Source of the DNA: Kondoa malvinella
Lineage: Eukaryota; Basidiomycota; Agaricostilbomycetes; Agaricostilbales; Kondoaceae
Assembly (NCBI GenBank): GCA_039545315.1
Contig: BCIM01000010.1
Span: 1-64,000 of the forward strand
DNA: 64,000 nucleotides
Direction of reading: 5' to 3'
Made by a program: the position numbers and the translations under genes. Below are positions 57,574-64,000 of the stretch, piece after piece. Below the pieces are notes generated by a model. It had not been told where the DNA came from and did not search any database. It was given only the letters and a program-made list of their open reading frames with translations. How positions within the stretch are numbered: position 1 is the first letter of the stretch; every line of letters begins with the position of its first letter.

Positions 57574-58062
57574 CTAGGCCTCTGCTACCTCCTTAGCACT
57601 GAATACAATCACAAACGCAACAGCTGTAAGCGCCGCGACTGCCAACACGCTAACGCCAATCCAAGCGAGTTCGAAATGACTGAGTGGTTGGAAAGCGCTC
57701 TTAGAGCTGCCTGTACGATTGCTGACGTGCATGTCCGTCTCGCCTAGCATCTTCCAGCCGCCTCTACCTTCTGAGCCTGTGCGTGAAGCCATTCTGAGAT
57801 CTGAATCCCAAATATCGGAATCTGTCCAGAGCTACGCACCTTTATTGAATGTGTGCATCTCTAATGAATGATTGGCTTCATCCTCCTCATCCTCATCATC
57901 GCTGTGTTCCTCCCCTTTGCCCTTTTCCGAATCTATAGCACTCGACGAAATAGCAGGCGAAGTTAAATTGCTCGTATGCGCCTCGTAGTGATCCAGAGAA
58001 GCTGGCTCGTAGATCAGTATAGACGTATTGGAACTGTTGGAACTTCTGTTGCTCCGCGGCAT
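57574..58062 (-). CDS. Acidic Ser-rich protein with C-terminal membrane helix
   Basis: ATG 58062 (MPRSNRSSNSSNTSILIYEP) opens a polar N-terminus with an acidic run (SDDEDEEDE). A 39-nt intron joins it to RMASRTGSEGRGGWKMLGE, and a single hydrophobic helix (WIGVSVLAVAALTAVAFVIV) lies ten residues from the stop. That is the layout of a tail-anchored protein. An earlier ATG at 58137 is possible. Family unknown. Confidence 0.45.
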
Positions 58063-58162
58063 GCTTGGATAATCGTCGCTCAGAACAACATGCGACGAAT
58101 AGCGAACTATAACACCCTCTGTACATGCTCTATACACCCGCGCCCATGAGCCTATGATGCGT

Positions 58163-59433
58163 TCACTTTGCAGTACTCATCTCCAAATCACTATCTCGTT
58201 CAATTGCCGGCTCGACATGCTCGAGAGATCGATTCTTATCCAGCGGTAGATAATTGACAGGGTTGCTCAAGATCGCAGTGAGCGAAGCAGCCATGATGGG
58301 CGCAGCTTCCAAGCCGAAGAACCATGACTCGCGCGTAATCAGCTATTGTAAGATCAGCTTTGATTTTGGCTGAACGAGAGTGAACGACTCACGTAACCTG
58401 CTCGAACACCTTCACCAGACGCAAATTCTATCGTCCTGAAGATTGATCGCATGAGGATGAAAATGCATCTGGGAAACGTTAGCTTGTCTCTGCAATGCTC
58501 AAGAAAGGAACGAACATAAGGTATAGAGTGTAAAGCAATTTCGACCATGATCCAGGTTGTACACCGCCCTTCCTTGCTCGTATCTGGTAGATGATCGCAA
58601 AGACAAAGAAGCAGCCGAAAGCAAAGATTTGAATCACTAGAGCAGGAGATGTAAGCTCACCCAAAATTGCTATGAAGGAAAGCAGGACCCACAGAAGCCA
58701 ATCGTCAAGATGATCTTTCTGTTGAGCAGAAACAGAGATAAGCTGGTTACACAGGCAACCTATTCCAGGACCAACGCTGTAGTAAATAAGCTCCTCTTGC
58801 CCGCATAGAGCGCGCCTCCAGCTCCTTGAACGACGAAAGAAAGAACATCAAAGCCAATAAAGGTCTTTGTTACTCTGCTTGGTCGAACGTAGCTGTATCT
58901 TGGGTCGGTCTGAGCGATCAGTCGACCAAAGATCATATAGCAAGTCAGGGCCATGACGACTGGAACAAGCTTGTTTAGGTCTCTTTTGCTTGGATGTAAA
59001 GCTGGATTCAATGTACCTGGGGCCAATATGAGCGTCTGTCAGGCAAATAAGATCAGTTACCGACAGCGCAATAGCCAGGCGTGCACTTACTAGCTGACTT
59101 CCAATATACAAACCAAGCTCGAAAGGCGATTGCGCTGAAACGACTCGAATCCCATACCCAACGCTCTCAGCTGCTACGCCCAGTATGAACCACCACATGT
59201 ACTTCCAATCTAAAAAGGTGCTTTCAAAATGAACAATGTTACGGGATTGCAAATCAGAATGAACTCTCACGATCGTATGGATTCCGCTTTTTCGCCCAAA
59301 AGACTTGTCCGATCAAGACAAGAGTAAAGACAGCAAACACGACAGCGATTGCTATAGCTGCTGTCTGATTCGGTCGATATGCGTAGAGAGGGAATTTGAG
59401 CTCTCCATCGACGATCCGCGGCTGGTACGACAT
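58163..59433 (-). CDS. RTA1-like seven-helix membrane protein
   Basis: Member of the fungal RTA1/RSB1 group, implicated in lipid translocation and resistance to toxic lipids or drugs. Start MSYQPRIVDGELKFPLYAYR at 59433, then a helix IAIAVVFAVFTLVLIG. The block MWWFILGVAAESVGYGIRVV and the family motif ALTCYMIFGRLIAQTDP with TKTFIGFDVLSFVVQGAGGA are diagnostic. Later helices include IQIFAFGCFFVFAIIYQIRA and a segment with RSIFRTIEFASGEG. The tail ends in DLEMSTAK at TGA 58165-58163. Introns are short and frequent. Confidence 0.8.
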
Positions 59434-59629
59434 CGGAAATCTTTTTGTCGGTATGTGACTGCTTCAGTGGAGTGGAAATTTAGAATCAGGAAGGGAACAG
59501 AACAAGAAGCGGAAAATAGAAACAAGCCAAGCATGTGTGACGCGGAGTAGTAGCCGAACAGATCGATAAGCATAAAGGCGCGTCTATACTGTACACTTTT
59601 GTACGCGTTCTGATAAGACCTGCACAAGC

Positions 59630-60381
59630 TCATGATAGACTCTTCTTGACTGCTTCAACGCCATCGGAAACGACCTTTGATGCCTGGTCAAGAATGCTTG
59701 CGCCAGATTGTGTCGCTGGCTGAGCGGGTCCTTGATCGGTTTCGAAGCGGTCAGCTGATACGACGGATGAGCTAAGGCTAATCATTAGACGGAACGGAAC
59801 TTACCTGAAGCTGGGCTGCTTGTCTTGTCAAGAGGTTGAAGTTTTGAGTGAGAAAGAGTGGTAGCTAGAGCAGGATTTTTAGCTCAAACCGCTGCCATGA
59901 GGGATATCGAAGACGCCTACTGTCAGCTAGAAAAGCGAGAGCCACATGCTCAGCGGATAATCTCGAATCTATGATTAAGCAGCATACCTTCCGCTACACC
60001 AGGACCTGTAGCTTGAGCGTCAGCACAACTCTTCTTCGTTCGACGACGGTCTTACCAGTCTGCAAGTCTCGAACACCAGCAGCTGCATTCGCATCGTACA
60101 GCTCTAATGAAATTTGTCAGCATTTCTCTTATCACAGTGATAACTCAAACAAGCGCTCACTGGCATTGTTGTCGCTCTCTTTATCTCCATAGACTGCCTT
60201 TGACGATGGGTTACGGACGCTGAAACCATTTGGCTTGAGCGAAAAAGCCTGCAATCAAAAAATAGCACACTGACCCAACATTGATGTCGGAGCCTAAAGC
60301 TATAGGCAGAGTCAGCTATCTTCGTCTACAGGACATCCCTTTGGCCTTACTTGGGTTCAAAGAGGTATCGTTCAGCGACAT
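59630..60381 (-). CDS. Small hydrophilic protein, multi-exon
   Basis: Tiny exons chain in phase from ATG 60381: MSLNDTSLNP, then AFSLKPNGFSVRNPSSKAVY, GDKESDNNA, LYDANAAAGVRDLQT, GPGVAEAKNPALATTLSHSK, and SADRFETDQGPAQPATQSGA to VEAVKKSLS at TGA 59632-59630. Five or six introns of 30-70 nt. No signal or membrane helix; probably disordered. The first two junctions are uncertain. Family unknown. Confidence 0.45.
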
Positions 60382-60843
60382 GATAAGCGTTTGGGGACAA
60401 GCCGTCGAAATTCAAGATAAGGAATGACGTAGTGTGTCGGCCTAGACGAAAGTGGCTCGAATGCATAGTATACATTATTTCCGATACAATGGTCTATCAC
60501 GGTACAGCTTGTATACCGCTGGGCATGATCTTGAACAGGAGTCATTAAACCTCTCATGGTAATCTTCTGTGCATACGGGTGCTGCTTTACTATCAACATC
60601 GTTTAGCTTCGAATCATGGTACCAGATAGAATGTCCTGTACCGCGTACAGCTTGTTCATGTCCACTTGGCTTCAAAACACGGGCTTGAAACATTGCGATG
60701 GATTCCTTTGCATTGCATCATATCCTTGCTTTACAAGAGGTCAATGCAAGCTGAAAGATGGTACAGAAGTGAGAAGAGAAGAAACGAAGGGCAGGCACAA
60801 GATTGATGGCAGGAAACAAGAGTAGAGAGTTGTTGGCCAAGAG
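60382..60843. other. Intergenic region
   Basis: No gene supported. Confidence 0.3.
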
Positions 60844-61022
60844 CTAGGATTCGTTTGCCGTGACTTGCCAGACAAAGGCTTTGTCGACTATACCTGCAAA
60901 CTGCGTCAGGCTGAACGAGTAGACATCTACTATGGCAACTTGAAGGTCGTCGCCTTGCTTGAATCGAACTTTGGGAAAGTTGGTGCGATAAAGTGACGGG
61001 ACAGCATGTCGATAGGGCAGCA
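60844..61022 (-). CDS. Last exon of an unidentified gene
   Basis: On the minus strand, after a CTGATAG acceptor, an open and protein-like exon reads LLPYRHAVPSLYRTNFPKVR and QGDDLQVAIVDVYSFSLTQF, ending QVTANES at TAG 60846-60844. Upstream exons were not found with confidence; a short block near 61030-61120 is a candidate. Family unknown. Confidence 0.35.
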
Positions 61023-61524
61023 ATGCCTATCAGATTATCATCCCACTGTGCCGTTCATTCGCGAAGACGAGTATAACCCGCTATCAGAACGTTTCTGAGC
61101 TCTGAGATTGATAAGCTTGAGTTGTCCAAAGATGTTTGCGAGAAGACAACACAACAGATTAAAGTCTGGAAGAGCGCGCTCGCAAGTCTATATAGATAAC
61201 AAGCAGAAAGAAGCAGATGACGGAAACTGGGCAGAACAGCAGAATGTATTTCCATCTCAGTCGCTCGCTGGCATGATCAAGGACAATACAAGCCGTCTGC
61301 TGAGAATCCTACAAGTCTCAGAGCAGGTGTGTATATAGATGTTGACAGTGGTATCTTTGCGCTTCACGGTATACCAAGTCATGGTTCATCTCCAAGCATC
61401 GAAATCATTTGTTGCCTTGAAACAGCCTCCAAGCCGGAGCCTGTTGCAGTAATCTATCAAACCTATCAAGCGTTCCAGCGCTCTATCAGGACCCTGTCTT
61501 TAATCAAACACCGCTCAACCCGTC

Positions 61525-62262
61525 ATGGCAATGCCAACGCTTCCCCGGCGTGTATCGCGACGTAGTTCAACACACTTGACTTCACCAGAAGGAGAAATGG
61601 GCATGCCGCAACGTTTGCCCGTTCAACCTGCTCGTGGTGCTACCGAAGAAGCGCTCATCAACCAATTCGAAGCAGAGGAAGAGAGACTAGTACTGCTGCT
61701 CACAAGAAAGTTGGAAAAGGTCTGCCAGCCTTTGTCTACTCAGGGATAGGCTAGCTGAATGCGCAATCAATACAGCTGAGGCAAGACAAGGCAGCGTCAG
61801 AGAATGAAATGGGCAAGTTGAACCCAAAGCATCTCTCTTGCATTCAGCATTCAATCTAATCTGTCGATATATACAGAAGCAGAAAGCGAAAACATGGTTC
61901 TCCGTCTATCGAAACAACTTTCCGCCTTGCTTCAACCAGCAGACCAGAACCTACCTGAACGCGTTTCTCACTTGGAGCATGAATTAGAACAAACGACCGC
62001 TACTGCCGATCTATATCGGTCAGAGTTGATAGAACTACGAGGGAGACTAGGGATGGATATATCAGATCTGGTAGGGATAAGCAAACCTTCAACGGCGGTT
62101 AGTAGTTTGCCTATCAGTGGAGCGAGTTCGTTGGGTTTGAACGGGGCAAGAGAGATGGAAACGGCGCAAACTACCCCTTGCGGGAGTTATGGTCAGACGA
62201 CCGGTCCACCGCCGCCTAGTCTTGCGAGCTCTTTTGCTGATCAAGTCGGTCGTTTCCTATGA
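61525..62262 (+). CDS. CCDC6-like coiled-coil protein
   Basis: ATG 61525 leads through a basic Ser-rich start to a coiled coil, INQFEAEEERLVLLLTRKLE, that after an intron continues LRQDKAASENEMEAESENMV and then LSHLEHELEQTTA-like heptads. The repeated pattern of KLEKLRQ-K and long E-rich helices resembles DUF2046/CCDC6 proteins. The second intron starts GCAAGT and ends TATACAG, a textbook GC-AG intron that keeps the phase. The C-terminus is Ser/Pro-rich and ends DQVGRFL at 62260-62262. Function in fungi is unclear. Confidence 0.55.
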
Positions 62263-62523
62263 CATGTTAGTTAATCTGATCATTAGATCAGATTGGTTTC
62301 TGGCCACAAAGCAACAGAAGAATAGCAGAATCAGGGACGTTGGAACGAAGAGGTAGAGCAAGGCAACTTTCAACAAGCAGTAAAGAAGTAGAAGAAACAG
62401 AACAAGAACAAGATGGGCATTTGGGCAACATGTCGCTTCCTAGATCACCAGTTTAGTTTTCATTCATACACCCGCATACATATACCTTGCATAAGAAATA
62501 ACCGTTTTCACAATTTCGCCTTT

Positions 62524-63999
62524 TTATCCCTCGCTTTGTTCACGCTGAGCTGTAATTATGCATTGAGCTAGTTCACCAGCCCAAAAAGGAAAAAGACCGA
62601 CTGGTAAAGCCCAAGCGAATTGTGTGCACCTGGCCAAACAAACTTGTTCTTGCCTCCAATTCCCCTTTTCCCTGTCTGGCGCTGGAACAGTCCAGACTTC
62701 GACCGTGCAATCGTGTCTTCCTTCTTCTAGGAAACTACCTTTGGCATAGAGGAAGACTTTGGTTTTGTGGTATTTCGAATCATCTACCCTAGACATGTAT
62801 TGTAGATGCTGTGTCAACGTCGTCAGCTCAAACAAAAGTTATCAATGTACGGAACACATACGATTGACATGGTCGGGTACCACCTTTTTCAGATATCACT
62901 TTAAAAGTGGCATGTAGTGTATGCTTGCGAGCTCACCATTCTCCTTCAGCGCCAGCCATGAGTTCCGGCGCGTTCTTGAACAGATCTAGACGGGAATAAG
63001 CGTCCGCACATGTACTGCCAGACCAGGCTGAACTCACCACCAGCAAACGCCAACATGCTATCTTGCCATTTCTCATCCCGCAGCAGTTCGAGGTAAGCGC
63101 CCCATTCCAGACCACCTGAATGTCTTTCGTCCGGTTTATTCAATTTTGACTGGTTGGCAGCGATGAAGGAAGGATCTTCAGACCAAGACATGTTTGGTTT
63201 GAAAGGGGAAAGTTTCGAGCCTAGTTCTGTTGGTTTTAGTTCGGAAGGTAGGTGCAAAGTTGGAATGTAGCGCGCTTGAGCTGATGGTGGTAGAAGGGAG
63301 GTCTTGATGTCTGTTGGTAGCGAGACGGGCGGGATAGAAGTGAAGATGAGCTGGGCAGAGATGGTGACTTTACCCTAAAGCATACGTCAAGACATGAAGC
63401 AGACTCAGAGAGCTTCAACATACATGCTGCACCATCTCAGCTAGCAAGTTGGTAAACTGTCGCCCGCTCTTGATGACGGTCACATTGATGCGCGTTTTCG
63501 GTTCACAAGTGTTTGCGACCAGGTATTGAGCGGAAACAGACGCTGGATGAGGGTGCAAAGTACTCTTCTGATGCTGACAGCAAGCTTCTACTATGCACGT
63601 CAAGGAATAACCGCCTTGAGGGACGCTGTATTTCACATGGATTACCCTGAACAGCTACTAGGACAGCAGTGAAGGGACTCACGAGCCTATAGCCCATTCT
63701 TTAGGCATAGAAGGTCTTTTGTAGACAGAGACTGGAGGGACAGCTTGAGTTGTATAGGCATCTGAGCGCGAAACATGGGTAACCAGTCAAATCAAAGGAC
63801 ATTTGACGAGACGAGCAAAGGCGAACAGTCAAATTCGATGGCACTCTTCAAAGTCATGCTGGACTGCTGTCTGGATGCGTGCCTTATCGCTACGAGCGTT
63901 TCGCAGCGGTTGTATTGTGTCAAGAGAATATCCGGGGAAGTTGCTTGCTCCCAGTCGACGAGCTCATTTCCCTGCACAGCTACTATACTGTTCTCATAA
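62524..63999 (-). CDS. HotDog thioesterase-like protein, 5' end uncertain
   Basis: Exons from about 63690 downward give VKYSVPQGGYSLTCIVEACC, RINVTVIKSGRQFTNLLAEM, KVTISAQLIFTSIPPVSLP, WGAYLELLRDEKWQDSML, a WYPTMSM block, and KTKVFLYAKGSFLEEGRHDC, finishing at TGA 62526-62524. GGY, the sxGR-x5-L strand and the late nGR block are the pattern of TesB/4HBT_3 acyl-CoA thioesterase-like double HotDog proteins. Introns lie near 63375-63414, 62836-62945 and 62860-62900. An upstream exon at 63800-63999 (GNELVDWEQATSPD) may be its start or a neighbour, so the gene may run out of the window. Confidence 0.5.
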
Positions 64000-64000
64000 T

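Noticed and set aside
59860..59950. Small gene ending GVFDIPHGSGLS
   Set aside because: Using the next acceptor gives a longer in-phase reading (AKNPALATTLSHSK) that joins the downstream exon and fits better.
60940..60990. tRNA gene from a GTTCGATTC T-loop-like string on the minus strand
   Set aside because: No pairing T-stem, acceptor stem or A-box fits, and the bases lie inside a protein-like exon.

Overview
The window reads as nuclear DNA of a filamentous or yeast-like fungus, most probably a basidiomycete. Genes are split by many very short introns (mostly 45-60 nt, GT-AG, two clear GC-AG cases), genes sit close together on both strands, and several are typically fungal: an RTA1-like exporter, a fungal HNH_2 protein, MYND-finger paralogs, an arrestin-like ART protein and a class II cAMP phosphodiesterase. 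I saw no bacterial operon, tRNA, rRNA, CRISPR, telomere repeat or recognisable transposase. Most genes were rebuilt by hand from codon phase and splice signals, so exon edges are approximate.

Layout. 1-3562 and 19443-23004 are two arms of a perfect inverted repeat (x pairs with 23005-x), each carrying the 3' end of a secreted repeat protein, a cytochrome b561-domain protein and an HSL-type alpha/beta hydrolase. The arms share even their ambiguous N positions. Just inside the left arm lies a second gene of the secreted family (3974-5582); the full-length right-arm gene runs 22664-24272. The roughly 15.9 kb spacer is ordinary: a long-chain acyl-CoA synthetase, RNA polymerase III subunit RPC82, indoleamine 2,3-dioxygenase, a LEA-like membrane protein, a protein kinase and two small proteins.

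24.3-37.4 kb is gene-poor and looks eroded. It holds four MYND-finger loci (two pairs of paralogs) of which only the first reads cleanly, an HNH_2-domain gene, an RPAIN-like gene with an in-frame stop, and several short interrupted reading frames. From 37.8 kb the window is dense and intact again: NOP16, a pepsin-like aspartic protease, dephospho-CoA kinase, a SABATH-type methyltransferase, a divergent amidase/permease pair, an arrestin-like adaptor, a tandem pair of GNAT acetyltransferases, a class II cAMP phosphodiesterase, an RTA1-like protein, a CCDC6-like coiled-coil protein and, at the right edge, a HotDog-type thioesterase-like protein.

Functional links are modest. The amidase and the amino-acid/choline/GABA-type permease share one promoter region and could serve uptake and breakdown of an amide or amine nitrogen source. 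The RPC82 and IDO genes share another. The most unusual material is the inverted repeat, which may be an assembly product, the secreted C-x13-C repeat family inside it, and the decaying MYND/HNH region.
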